Shown here one piece after another: positions 15,606 to 24,397 of a stretch of 48,777 nt of DNA (the first letter of the stretch is position 1; each line of letters opens with the position of its first letter). This DNA is from Desulfobacterales bacterium CG2_30_60_27. Lineage in GTDB: Bacteria > Desulfobacterota > Desulfobulbia > Desulfobulbales > CG2-30-60-27. Under the pieces are notes generated by a model. The model did not search any database and had not been told where the DNA came from. It saw nothing but the letters and a program-made list of their open reading frames with translations. The DNA is taken from positions 1 to 48,777 of the forward strand of contig MNYK01000057.1 in the NCBI GenBank assembly GCA_001873115.1. The letters run 5' to 3'. The position numbers were made by a program, and so were the translations under genes.

Positions 15606-18600
15606 GTCAGGCGCTTAAGCTTCCTGCTCTTCCAGATCAGATAGATGGCGGGATAGATGGTCAACTCGAGGATCTCGGAGGTAACCACCCCGCCGATCAT
15701 CGGCGCGGCGATTCTTTTCATCACATCGGCGCCGGCGCCGTGGCTGAACATGATCGGGATCAGGCCCGCCAGGATGACGCCGACCGTCATGAGCTTCGGC
15801 CGGATGCGCTTGACCGCGCCGTGCATGATCGCCTCCTTCAGATCAGCTTCGGTATGCATCCGCCCTTCCTTGCGCCATTCCTCGTAAGCGAGATCCAGAT
15901 AGAGCAGCATCACCACCCCGGTTTCCGCGTCCAGGCCGGCCAGGGCAATCATGCCGACCCAGACCGCGATGCTCAGGTTATAGTTCAGAAAATAGAGGAA
16001 CCAGAAGGAACCGACCAGGGAAAACGGCACCGCCAACAGCACGATCACCGTCTTGGTAACGGATTTCGTGCTGAAGTAGATGATGACAAAGATGATGAGC
16101 AGCGTCAGCGGGATAACGATTTTAAGCCGCTCATGAGTCTGCATGAGATACTCATACTCACCGCTCCACTGCAGCCGGTACCCCGGCGGCAACTGCACCG
16201 CGGCAGCCACCCGTTGCTTGGCCTCGTCAACATAGCCCCCCATATCCCGGCCGGAAAAGTCGATATAGACATAGGCGGCGAGCAGCCCTGCCTCACTCTT
16301 GATCTGGCCAGGCCCTTGGACAATTTCGATGTCAGCTATCTGGCCAAGGGTGATATAGCCGGGCCGGCTTGGGCTTTGGGGTGGCGGGCTGGCCATGGCC
16401 GGGGCACCGCCACTGGCCAGGGGCACCAGGATCCGCTTGATCGACTCGATGTCGTTTCTGAAATCGCGGGCGTATCTGACATTCACCGGGTAGCGCTCCC
16501 GCCCCTCGACCGTGGTCGTTAGATTCATGCCGCCCAGGACACTGGCCACCACGTCCTGGACATCTTCCATGGCGAGTCCATAGCGCGCTATATCCTCCCG
16601 CCGGGGCGTGATATCGATGTAATAGCCGGTCGACAGCCGCTCGGCATAGGCGCTCCGGGTGCCGGGGATATCCTGAACCGCCTTTTCGATGTCCTTGGCG
16701 ACCTTCTCGATCCCGGCTATTCTAGGCCCCAGCACCTTGATCCCCACCGGCGTTCTGATCCCGGTGGCCAGCATGTCGATCCTGGCCTTGATAGGCATGG
16801 TGAATGAATTGGCGACCCCGGGAATGGTAAGGGCGTCGTTCATTTCGTCCTTCAGCTTTTCCACGGTCATACCGGGACGCCACTCGGCCTCCGGCTTGAG
16901 ATTGACGATGGTCTCGAACATATCGATCGGCGCCGGATCGGTAGCGGTTTCCGCCCGGCCCGCCTTACCAAAAACCTGGGCCACTTCGGGAATCTTCATT
17001 AACAAGCCATCCTGCAGCCGCAAGAGTTTTGCCGCCCCCGCAATCGCCAGGCCCGGCACGGTTACCGGCATATAGAAAAGATTCCCTTCATAAAGCGGCG
17101 GCATGAACTCCGTTCCCAGCTTGCGGACCGGATAGACGGTGGCTGCCATGATAATGACCGCCGCGATGATTATCGTCCAGCGGTGCCGGAGCGAAAAGGC
17201 GACCCTGGGCTTGTACAATTTGCCGAGCAGGACGATGATCGGGTTCTTGTTCTCCGGCCGAATCTTGCCGCGGATGAACATGGTCATGAAGACCGGCGTC
17301 AAGGTCACCGCCAGAAAGGAGGCGAAGAGCATGGCGAAAGACTTGGTATAGGCCAGCGGCTTGAAGAGCCGGCCCGCCTGGCCCTGCAGGGTAAAGACGG
17401 GAAGGAAGCCGACGGTGATTACCAGTAGCGCGAAGAACAGCGACGGCCCGACCTCCTTGGCGGCCGCGATAATGACCTCGACCCGGTCCCCTGGTCGGCC
17501 GGCATGTTCCCACTCCTCGAGTTTCTTGTGGGCATTCTCCACCATGATGATCGAGGCGTCGACCATGGCGCCGATGGCGATGGCGATACCGCCCAGGCTC
17601 ATGATATTGGAGGTGACGCCAAGATAATACATGCAGATAAAGGAGATGATAATGGCCACCGGCAAGGTCAGGATCACCACCAGGGCGCTCGGCAGATGGA
17701 AGAGAAAGATGATGCAGACCACACTCACCGCGATGGAGAGTTTGATGATCTCCTCCTTCAAGGTAGCAATTGAACCATGAATGAGGTCCGAGCGGTCATA
17801 GGTGGTGACGATCTTTACGCCCTTGGGCAAGGAGGGCTGGACCTCGCTTACGATCTTCTCCTTGACGCGGTCGATGACGTTTAGGACATTCTCGCCAAAG
17901 CGCACGATGACGATGCCGCCCGTCACCTCGCCCTTGCCGTCAAGATCGGCCAGGCCCCGTCGGATCTCGGGACCAAGCCGCAGGGTAGCGACATCGCGCA
18001 GAAACACCGGGGTGCCGGAGCCGTCGGTCTTGATGGCGATATCCGCCAGGTCATGGATGTCCTTGATATAGCCGCGGCCCCGCACCATGTATTCGGTGCC
18101 TGACATCTCCAGAACCCTGCCCTCCACCTCCGTATTGCTCTTGCGGACACCATTCGCCAGCTCCCGCAAGGAAATGCCATAGGCAGCCAGACGGTTCGGA
18201 TCAATGGTGATCTGGTACTGCCTGACAAAGCCGCCGACACTGGCAACCTGGGAGACACCAGGCACGCTTTCCAGGGCAAGCTTGACGTTCCAATCTTGCA
18301 TGGAACGCAACTGCGCCAGATCATGGCCGCCGGTTTCATCGACCAGGGCATAACTGAAGCCCCAGCCGACGCTGGTGGCGTCCGGCCCCAGCACCGGATT
18401 GACATCAGCCGGGATCTTGCTCTTTACCGATTGCAGATATTCCAGGACCCGGCTTCTGGCCCAGTAGATGTCAGTGCCTTCCTTGAAGATGACATAGATG
18501 AACGAACTGCCCAAGAATGAGAAACCGCGCACCGCCTGCACCTTGGGCGCGGCAAGCAGGGTCGAGGTGATCGGATAGGTTACCTGGTCCTCGACCAGGT

Positions 18601-18775
18601 TCGGGCTGCGGCCCGGCCAGTCCGCGTAGATGATGACCTGGGTATCGCTGAGATCCGGGATGGCGTCGAGCGGGATCTGGCGCAGGGTCCAGAAACCCCA
18701 GAGGCAGAGAAAGGTGGTCAGCAACAGGACGATGAATTTGTTGCGGGTGCTGTAGTCTATGATACTGGCAATCAT
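15584..18775 (-). CDS. cusA: CusA-type copper/silver RND pump
   Basis: 1063 residues, normal for heavy-metal RND pumps, with twelve membrane helices. It exports Cu(I)/Ag(I) across the outer membrane with CusB and a TolC-type channel, driven by protons. Proton-relay motif is A-I-G-A-M-V-D-A-S-I-I-M-V-E-N. The methionines used for Cu/Ag binding in CusA have counterparts in F-Y-M-P-V-T, P-I-D-M-F-E-T and R-I-D-M-L-A-T-G, which favours monovalent metal over zinc/cobalt. The start at 18775 (MIASIIDYSTRN) follows the CusB stop by seven bases. A proline-rich insert (A-M-A-S-P-P-P-Q-S-P-S) lies near 810. The stop falls in a dispersed repeat. Confidence 0.93.
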   Translation of the reverse strand: MIASIIDYSTRNKFIVLLLTTFLCLWGFWTLRQIPLDAIPDLSDTQVIIYADWPGRSPNLVEDQVTYPITSTLLAAPKVQAVRGFSFLGSSFIYVIFKEGTDIYWARSRVLEYLQSVKSKIPADVNPVLGPDATSVGWGFSYALVDETGGHDLAQLRSMQDWNVKLALESVPGVSQVASVGGFVRQYQITIDPNRLAAYGISLRELANGVRKSNTEVEGRVLEMSGTEYMVRGRGYIKDIHDLADIAIKTDGSGTPVFLRDVATLRLGPEIRRGLADLDGKGEVTGGIVIVRFGENVLNVIDRVKEKIVSEVQPSLPKGVKIVTTYDRSDLIHGSIATLKEEIIKLSIAVSVVCIIFLFHLPSALVVILTLPVAIIISFICMYYLGVTSNIMSLGGIAIAIGAMVDASIIMVENAHKKLEEWEHAGRPGDRVEVIIAAAKEVGPSLFFALLVITVGFLPVFTLQGQAGRLFKPLAYTKSFAMLFASFLAVTLTPVFMTMFIRGKIRPENKNPIIVLLGKLYKPRVAFSLRHRWTIIIAAVIIMAATVYPVRKLGTEFMPPLYEGNLFYMPVTVPGLAIAGAAKLLRLQDGLLMKIPEVAQVFGKAGRAETATDPAPIDMFETIVNLKPEAEWRPGMTVEKLKDEMNDALTIPGVANSFTMPIKARIDMLATGIRTPVGIKVLGPRIAGIEKVAKDIEKAVQDIPGTRSAYAERLSTGYYIDITPRREDIARYGLAMEDVQDVVASVLGGMNLTTTVEGRERYPVNVRYARDFRNDIESIKRILVPLASGGAPAMASPPPQSPSRPGYITLGQIADIEIVQGPGQIKSEAGLLAAYVYIDFSGRDMGGYVDEAKQRVAAAVQLPPGYRLQWSGEYEYLMQTHERLKIVIPLTLLIIFVIIYFSTKSVTKTVIVLLAVPFSLVGSFWFLYFLNYNLSIAVWVGMIALAGLDAETGVVMLLYLDLAYEEWRKEGRMHTEADLKEAIMHGAVKRIRPKLMTVGVILAGLIPIMFSHGAGADVMKRIAAPMIGGVVTSEILELTIYPAIYLIWKSRKLKRLTAQVGSL

Positions 18776-18782
18776 GGCTGGC

Positions 18783-19976
18783 TCAACGCTCGGACTCGCC
18801 AAGGGGAGTCACACCCTTGAGCTGGGCCTCGGAATCAATGAGAAAGGTTGCCGAGATCGCCACCTTTTCACCGGCCTCAAGACCCCTGGTCACCTCGCTG
18901 AACCCTTCGGCCCGCGCGCCAAGCTTCACCTCGCGCGGTTCAAAATTACCGCCCCCCTTATCGACATAGACGATCTGCCGTTTGCCGGTATCCATCACCG
19001 CGTCGTCGGGGATGGCCAACCGGTTGCCGAGTGGCACAATGATCTCAACGCTGGCGAACATCTGGGGCATAAGTTCCCCGCCTGGATTCGGAATCGTCAA
19101 CCGGACCTTGGCGGTCCTGGTGTCGCCGGAAATGGCCGGATAGATATAGTCGATTTTTGCGGTGAATTGCCTGCCCGGAAAAGAACCGAGCGTGATGGCG
19201 GCGGTCTGGCCTGTCTTGATCAGGGCTATTTCATTTTCATAGATATCAGCCATGACCCACATGACCGACAGGTCGGCAATATCAAAAAGTTTTTCCCCGG
19301 GCATCACCTTCATGCCCTGCAGCGCCATCTTCTGCACCACGTAACCGCTTACCGGACTGAACACGGTCAGGGTACGCAGCGGGGTGCCCGAAACTTCGAT
19401 TTTCCTGATCTGGCTGTCGTTTATATCCAACAATTTAAGCCGCTGCCGGGCTGCCTCGAGCAGCGCTTGCGCATCCCCCGCCAACATGCGGTTGATGTCC
19501 TCGCCGCCACTCTCCTGGGCATGGCCGGCCCATTTCAGCACATTCAAGAACTCCTGCTGCGTAGCAATCAGTTCAGGACTATAGACCTCGGCCAGGGGTT
19601 CGCCCTTGCCCACATGGCGGCCAATGTAGTCGATATGCAGCTTTTCGATCCAACCTTCCAACTTGGTGTTGACCGTGGCAATTTTCTGCTCATCATACTC
19701 GACCCGGCCCACCGTCCTCACCGTTTTCCGGAGAGCCCTTACCGTGGCCGCGGTGGTCTGCACGCCGATCATCTCCTGCTTTTCCAGCGGAATCTCGACC
19801 GTTGGCGCCTCCTCGGTAGCCGCCGATTCCGTTGCCTGCTCCGGGGCCGTGGCCGACTGCGCGGGCGGCGCCCCGCCATGGCCTTCGTACTGGGCCAGGG
19901 CTGTCCCGAAAAATAGCAGCGTTGCCCATAACAAAACGAGCAAAACATTAATCCGCATGGGCTTCATGATTTTCAT
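18783..19976 (-). CDS. cusB: CusB-type periplasmic adaptor
   Basis: 397 residues: a signal helix (L-L-V-L-L-W-A-T-L-L-F-F-G-T-A-L-A) then a low-complexity Q/A/E linker with one H-G-G, a lipoyl/hairpin region (about 95-225) and beta-barrel and membrane-proximal domains (E-G-W-I-E-K-L, S-P-V-S-G-Y-V-V, G-D-T-R-T-A-K-V-R). It links the CusA trimer to the outer-membrane channel. It lacks the separate cysteine-type heavy-metal domain found in some homologues. The ATG overlaps the stop of the TolC-like gene as ATGA. The alternative start MKPMRIN is 12 bases further on. Confidence 0.9.
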   Translation of the reverse strand: MKIMKPMRINVLLVLLWATLLFFGTALAQYEGHGGAPPAQSATAPEQATESAATEEAPTVEIPLEKQEMIGVQTTAATVRALRKTVRTVGRVEYDEQKIATVNTKLEGWIEKLHIDYIGRHVGKGEPLAEVYSPELIATQQEFLNVLKWAGHAQESGGEDINRMLAGDAQALLEAARQRLKLLDINDSQIRKIEVSGTPLRTLTVFSPVSGYVVQKMALQGMKVMPGEKLFDIADLSVMWVMADIYENEIALIKTGQTAAITLGSFPGRQFTAKIDYIYPAISGDTRTAKVRLTIPNPGGELMPQMFASVEIIVPLGNRLAIPDDAVMDTGKRQIVYVDKGGGNFEPREVKLGARAEGFSEVTRGLEAGEKVAISATFLIDSEAQLKGVTPLGESER

Positions 19977-21292
19977 TGACTGCCCGCCATGGTTGCGGCC
20001 TCGCTGACCCCGGCAATGGACTCCAGCCGGGCGACGGCCTTTTCCCGCTCAACGAACTGCCCCCAGTAGAGCGTTTCGTAATCAAGCAGTGACTTGAGCC
20101 TGCTGATCACCGTAATCGCCTCGATCTTCCCAGACCCATAGCCGGCAAGGGCCAGCTCGAAATCCTGGCGGGTCTTGGGGATCAAGCCATCCTGGTACAA
20201 GGCCATCAGTTTTTCCGCGGTTTTGACCATGGCGTAGTTGTCTCGGATGCCTGACGACAGCATCGAACTGCTACCCTCCAGTTCATGTTGCGCCGCCAAG
20301 GACAGCGACTCGGCCTCCAACACCGCCTGCCGCTGTTTTGACCGGTAAAAAAGCGGGATATTGAAGGTGGCGGTCAGGCTCCACATGTCCTGGAACTCGC
20401 CGGTTCTTTGCGCAAGCGAGGCGGCGACCGTGACATCGGGGTAATATTCTTTATTCGCCATGCTTACCCGCGATGCCGCCGAAGAGATCATCCTGGTCTT
20501 GGACTGTAGCTCAGGTGAGTTCTCCCGGGCCGTCCGCTGGAGTTCCTCCATGCTGTAGGGTAAGGCCGCCGACGTCGGCGCCATTGGTCTACCGAGGGCA
20601 AGGTTGCTGTCCCGGCCGACCGCATTGGTAAGCATCGCCTCCAACGACTGGACCTTCTGCCGCAGCATGGTCTCTTTTTCCAGGAGCATGAATTTTTCGG
20701 TCTGGGCCATCAGCACTTCCTGCTGGCCCCCCAGGCCGGAGGCATAGCGCGCCACGGCCGCGTCCTCGATGCGGGCAAAGAGGGCCGTCTTGTCCCGGAT
20801 CAGGTCGAGATCCTTATAGGCGAGAAACAGGTCAAAGTAGAACTCTTTGACCGTGGCGATGACCTTGAGCCGCGCGGCCCGATACCCGGCCTCAAGGCTG
20901 GCCGCGTCGGCCGCGGCCATCTCGCCTTTCAGACCGAGCTTGCCAGGATAGGGAAACATCTGGGCGACGGAATACATCCACTGCGCCCCCTGCATCTCAC
21001 CATAGGTGTATTTGTCCCAGCCTTCGTTCTGATAACCCACCATCACCATGGGGTCGGGAAGACTCGTGGCCTGCGGAATCTTGTAGCTGGCCGTCTTCCA
21101 GCGCGCGTGGGCAACCACGATCTCGTGATTGTTATGAAGCGCCTCGGCAATCAGGGGCGGCAGGGTCAGGAACGCATCAACGGCTAACGCCTTGGTCCAA
21201 AACAATAACACGGAACCCAGCACCGCAGCCGCCACCATCAGGCACGTCAGCGCGCCGCACAGCGCCGGCGTGCCCTGTTCCCGCCTGCCCAT
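19973..21292 (-). CDS. TolC-family outer-membrane channel of the copper pump
   Basis: 439 residues with the outer-membrane efflux protein fold: N-terminal signal helix, first repeat L-I-A-E-A-L-H-N-N-H-E-I, and a second repeat around R-T-A-R-E-N-S-P-E-L (about 265). Long coiled-coil helices lie between, without the lipobox cysteine of E. coli CusC; a signal-anchored N-terminus (A-A-A-V-L-G-S-V-L-L-F-W) is seen. It forms the trimeric exit duct for CusBA. Unlike in E. coli the channel gene comes first after the FixH-like gene, ten bases downstream of it. The ribosome site is weak. Confidence 0.88.
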   Translation of the reverse strand: MGRREQGTPALCGALTCLMVAAAVLGSVLLFWTKALAVDAFLTLPPLIAEALHNNHEIVVAHARWKTASYKIPQATSLPDPMVMVGYQNEGWDKYTYGEMQGAQWMYSVAQMFPYPGKLGLKGEMAAADAASLEAGYRAARLKVIATVKEFYFDLFLAYKDLDLIRDKTALFARIEDAAVARYASGLGGQQEVLMAQTEKFMLLEKETMLRQKVQSLEAMLTNAVGRDSNLALGRPMAPTSAALPYSMEELQRTARENSPELQSKTRMISSAASRVSMANKEYYPDVTVAASLAQRTGEFQDMWSLTATFNIPLFYRSKQRQAVLEAESLSLAAQHELEGSSSMLSSGIRDNYAMVKTAEKLMALYQDGLIPKTRQDFELALAGYGSGKIEAITVISRLKSLLDYETLYWGQFVEREKAVARLESIAGVSEAATMAGSQ

Positions 21293-21301
21293 TATCCGCG
21301 C

Positions 21302-21691
21302 CTATCTCGCATCCACGGTGAATTTCATCGACGCGGACTTACCGGCCCGCGTGATCTTGACCGCGATATTCCAGGGGCCGGACATGGACAGGGCAAGTTT
21401 GGCCTCATAGGCGTCGCCCTTGGCCGTAGCCTCGGTCTTGTTGCTCATCGGCGGCATCCCGGGCATCGCCGGCATGGATGCCTCAACTTTCACCTGGGCG
21501 TCCTTGACCACGATGCCGGCCGCGTCCTTGATGACAATATTGACCATGTTGTCCCCGGCAATCGGCGGGTTGCGGTCAAAGGTGAGGGCCACGTCATAGT
21601 CGCCAGCCTTCTTGCTTACCTCATAGCCCTTGGCAAAGGCAAGACCTGCCGTAAGCAACAGAACCAACAGAGCTACTGCTAACTTTCTCAT
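21302..21691 (-). CDS. FixH/YtkA-like periplasmic protein, probable copper binder
   Basis: 129 residues: signal peptide (L-A-V-A-L-L-V-L-L-L-T-A-G-L-A-F-A) followed by a single immunoglobulin-like FixH/YtkA domain. The methionine-rich loop S-M-P-A-M-P-G-M-P-P-M-S-N near 75-87 is typical of copper-binding versions placed in front of cus operons. GGAGGAAAAGCC precedes the ATG at 21691. It is first in the copper efflux operon and may deliver periplasmic Cu(I) to CusB; that step is inference. No copper-regulator gene is present nearby. Confidence 0.8.
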   Translation of the reverse strand: MRKLAVALLVLLLTAGLAFAKGYEVSKKAGDYDVALTFDRNPPIAGDNMVNIVIKDAAGIVVKDAQVKVEASMPAMPGMPPMSNKTEATAKGDAYEAKLALSMSGPWNIAVKITRAGKSASMKFTVDAR

Positions 21692-21729
21692 GGCTTTTCC
21701 TCCTCCTGGGGTAAGCATCCCAGGTTGTT

Positions 21730-21757
21730 TAGTGTTTAGACTGTAGTCTGTTAGTCT
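21730..21757. repeat. Degenerate heptamer array of TAGACTG type
   Basis: Four consecutive 7-base units: TAGTGTT, TAGACTG, TAGTCTG, TTAGTCT. It lies in the leader of the copper operon, before the start at 21691. An AGGTG...CACCT inverted repeat (21761-21778) follows and is a weak operator candidate. Confidence 0.55.
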
Positions 21758-21783
21758 TTCAGGTGAACATATCCACCTAAATA

Positions 21784-21806
21784 CCTACAGACTATCAGCC
21801 TGCGCC
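21784..21806. repeat. Dispersed 22/23-bp repeat, copy 3
   Basis: Reads CCTACAGACTATCAGCCTGC, differing from the copy at 15583 at only a few bases. It supplies the stop codon and the last residues A-Q-A-D-S-L of the YchJ-like protein, in the same phase as in CusA. Confidence 0.55.
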
Positions 21807-22279
21807 TTAACGGCGCAACATTTTTTATACTTTTTGCCGCTGCCGCATGGGCATGGCTCGTTTCTGCCGACCTTGGCGGACCGCACCGGCGCCGGCACCA
21901 CCATATCGCCGTCCACATAGAACCATTGCCCATCTTCTTGCACAAACCTGCTCCGCTCATGGTGGCTGAAGACCCTGCCGCTATTCTCGAAGCGGGCCAC
22001 GAACTCGACCACGCCGGTAACATCGTCCGTCCCGCCTGCCTCGGTGGCCAGGATTTCCAAACCGGTCCAACCGATCTCGGTCGGATCGTCGAACCCCTCT
22101 TCGCTCGGCCGGGTGGAGATGTGGCAGGTGCGGAGGATATAGGGGTAATCCCGCCGGGTGTAGGCGGAATAACGCGAGCGCATCAGGGCCTCGGCGGTAG
22201 GCGCCGGTTTGCTGCCATCCAGATAGGGGCCGCAGCACTGCGTAAATTCTTTTTCCGGGTTGCATGGGCAGGTCGTCAT
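21785..22279 (-). CDS. ychJ: YchJ-family protein with two SEC-C motifs
   Basis: 164 residues. An N-terminal zinc-binding segment ([16 protein letters not shown]) and the conserved [10 protein letters not shown]-x-x-x-D form the YchJ (UPF0225) core; the C-terminus ends in a complete SEC-C motif ([14 protein letters not shown], about 145-158). SEC-C modules bind zinc and often contact ribosomes or SecB-type partners. ATG at 22279 is chosen because it places the first cysteine motif at residue 4 and has AAGGA upstream; a start at 22327 would add a non-conserved extension. Function of the family is not settled. Confidence 0.85.
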   Translation of the reverse strand: MTTCPCNPEKEFTQCCGPYLDGSKPAPTAEALMRSRYSAYTRRDYPYILRTCHISTRPSEEGFDDPTEIGWTGLEILATEAGGTDDVTGVVEFVARFENSGRVFSHHERSRFVQEDGQWFYVDGDMVVPAPVRSAKVGRNEPCPCGSGKKYKKCCAVKAQADSL

Positions 22280-22396
22280 GATCGTGTCCTTGGCAGCTAT
22301 AGCCAGATTCTTAATTACTGTAGGCATTAACGAACTGAAGTACCACTTTGTTCCACAATAATAATGAGACCGCAGGCATCACGGCCAGTCCATGGA

Positions 22397-22894
22397 TCAG
22401 TTGATTGGGCAACTGATGGGATATTGCAGGGGAGCATCGGGGGCCATGAGTTCGTCCATGAAGCTGACAAATTCCGCGTCAAACCGCGGCCCGAGTTCAA
22501 GCCAGACGAGTCGGAAATTTTCCCGGGCCCCAAACTCCCGCATCCGCGCCACCCACTCGCTCCACTGCCGCTCCTCCACGTCCGTGGTCTGATCATTATA
22601 CATCACATAGGCCCGCTGGAAGAGGCCAAGCAGCATGCCAAAAAGAACCCGTTCCTGCCGAATCCGGGCCGGAGTGGCCTCCCCCGAATCAGGCAGGGGG
22701 GAATCGAGCACATCGAGTTCAGGCCGCGCCAGACAGAGTTCCAGGAAGTGGAGATACTGATTGTCCAGGGTATGCCAGGCCCCATAGGCCCGCTCATGCC
22801 GTGCCCTTCTCTGTTCCTGAAGATACAGCCAGATGGCCAGGGGCAGCCCGACGATGGTCACGAGATGGGTAATGATTTGCAGAAAATCGTTCAT
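22397..22894 (-). CDS. Hypothetical membrane-anchored protein
   Basis: 165 residues. One N-terminal helix (I-I-T-H-L-V-T-I-V-G-L-P-L-A-I-W-L-Y-L) is followed by a soluble, mainly helical domain rich in E, R and W (E-R-Q-W-S-E-W-V-A-R-M near 110). I do not recognise a named family, but a single helix plus Q-E-Q-R-R-A-R-H-E-R resembles several DUF proteins that tether a helical domain to the inner membrane. GGAG stands nine bases before the ATG at 22894. It sits 165 bases beyond the response-regulator stop on the same strand and may be read through from that operon. Confidence 0.55.
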   Translation of the reverse strand: MNDFLQIITHLVTIVGLPLAIWLYLQEQRRARHERAYGAWHTLDNQYLHFLELCLARPELDVLDSPLPDSGEATPARIRQERVLFGMLLGLFQRAYVMYNDQTTDVEERQWSEWVARMREFGARENFRLVWLELGPRFDAEFVSFMDELMAPDAPLQYPISCPIN

Positions 22895-23059
22895 GAAGAT
22901 GATCTCCGTTCTCTTACTTTTGGAGCCGTGCGGGCGTCCGGCCCGCTCACATCCAGCACTTCGCCAATGAAGTATAACCCGGCTACCTGGTGGCTGGCCA
23001 TGGTTTTCGAGAACACCGCCGCACCAGCCACCCCGCTGGCGCAGCCAGGCCAAGTCCAT

Positions 23060-24397
23060 CTACAGCAGGCCGTACTTTTTCCGCTTCCGGTAGAGGGTGG
23101 AGGCATCGATCCCCATCTCCTGCGCGACCATGGCCAGGGTATTGGGCACGCCGGCATATTTTTCCTCGAGTTCCAAGAGTCGCTCCCGCTCCCCCTGGGG
23201 CCTTGCCACCGTATCGTCTGTCGCCTTGCCAAGGGTTGGGAAATGCTCAATCTCCAGCTCCTCGCCCTGGGAAAGGATGATGGCCCTTTCGATGCTATGC
23301 TCCAGTTCGCGCACATTGCCCGGCCAGTCGTAACCGAGTAGCCCGGTCATCAGGGCCGAGGAGATGATCCGGCCCGTTTTTTTATGTTTCTGGCGAAATT
23401 TTTCCAGAAAATGCTGGGCCAGCAACACGATGTCGTCCTTCCGTTCGCGTAGCGGCGGCACGTACACCGGGATCACATTGAGCCGGTAAAAGAGATCCTC
23501 CCGGAATCTCCCCATCTTGATCGCTTCCTCCAAGGGCCGGTTGGTGGAGGCGATGATCCGCACATCCACCTTGATGGTCTCGTTGCTGCCCACCCGCTCG
23601 AACTCCATCTCTTGGAGAACCCGCAGCAACTTGGCCTGCATGCTGGGCGAGATATCGCCGATTTCGTCGAGAAACAGGCTGCCGCCGTCCGCGGCCTCGA
23701 AGCGCCCCTTGTGGTCCCGGGTGGCGCCGGTGAAGGCCCCCTTGACATGGCCGAAGAGCTCCGATTCCAGCAGGCCTTCAGAGAGGGCCGTGCAGTTGAC
23801 CGTGACCAGTGGCCGCGCGGCCCGCGGGCTCGCATAGTGGAGCGCCTTGGCGAGCAGTTCCTTGCCAGTGCCCGTCTCGCCGCGCACCAGCACCGTGGCG
23901 TCGGTCCGGGCGATGGTGGCCACCAGTTCAAGCAGTTCCATCATCTTGCGGTTATTGGTGATGATATTGGCGAAGCGGTTCTCCTGGCCGACCTGCTGCT
24001 TCAGTTCCCGCACTTCGCAGACCAGTTGCTGCTTTTCCAGCGCCTGCCTGACCAGCAGGAACATCTCCTCATAGTTCAGTGGTTTGGTGAGGTAGCTGAA
24101 GGCCCCGATCCGCATGGCCTCCACCGCCATCTGGATGGTGCCGTAAGCGGTCACCATGATCACCGGAATATCGGGATAGGTACGATGGACATGCTGCAGA
24201 AATTCCAGGCCGTTCATGCCGGGCATTTTGAAGTCCACCAGCACCGCGTCCACCACCTTCTCGGCAAGCAGGCGCAAACCTGCCGGTCCCGAGGAGGCGA
24301 GATAAACCACGTACCCCTTGGCGACTAGATTGAGCTGCATTACCTCCAGGATGGCGGCCTCATCATCAACCACGAGAATCGCGCCCTGTTTAGCCAT
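23060..24397 (-). CDS. Sigma-54-dependent response regulator
   Basis: 445 residues: receiver domain (1-120; acidic pocket D11-D12, phosphoacceptor D55 in L-V-D-F-K-M-P-G-M-N-G, T-A and K-P positions present), AAA+ domain (about 140-370; G-E-T-G-T-G-K-E, intact G-A-F-T-G-A loop that contacts sigma-54, S-T-N-R), and a Fis-type DNA-binding helix-turn-helix at the end (M-G-I-D-A-S-T-L-Y-R-K-R). It is a NtrC-class activator. It overlaps the histidine kinase gene by eight bases, so the pair is cognate. A canonical sigma-54 promoter at 27402-27417 is the obvious candidate target. Confidence 0.92.
   Translation of the reverse strand: MAKQGAILVVDDEAAILEVMQLNLVAKGYVVYLASSGPAGLRLLAEKVVDAVLVDFKMPGMNGLEFLQHVHRTYPDIPVIMVTAYGTIQMAVEAMRIGAFSYLTKPLNYEEMFLLVRQALEKQQLVCEVRELKQQVGQENRFANIITNNRKMMELLELVATIARTDATVLVRGETGTGKELLAKALHYASPRAARPLVTVNCTALSEGLLESELFGHVKGAFTGATRDHKGRFEAADGGSLFLDEIGDISPSMQAKLLRVLQEMEFERVGSNETIKVDVRIIASTNRPLEEAIKMGRFREDLFYRLNVIPVYVPPLRERKDDIVLLAQHFLEKFRQKHKKTGRIISSALMTGLLGYDWPGNVRELEHSIERAIILSQGEELEIEHFPTLGKATDDTVARPQGERERLLELEEKYAGVPNTLAMVAQEMGIDASTLYRKRKKYGLL

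Noticed and set aside
21761-21778. AGGTG...CACCT as a copper-regulator operator
   Set aside because: Only the outer five bases pair well. No CueR- or CopY-type consensus is present and the regulator is not encoded here, so it is noted only within the repeat entry.
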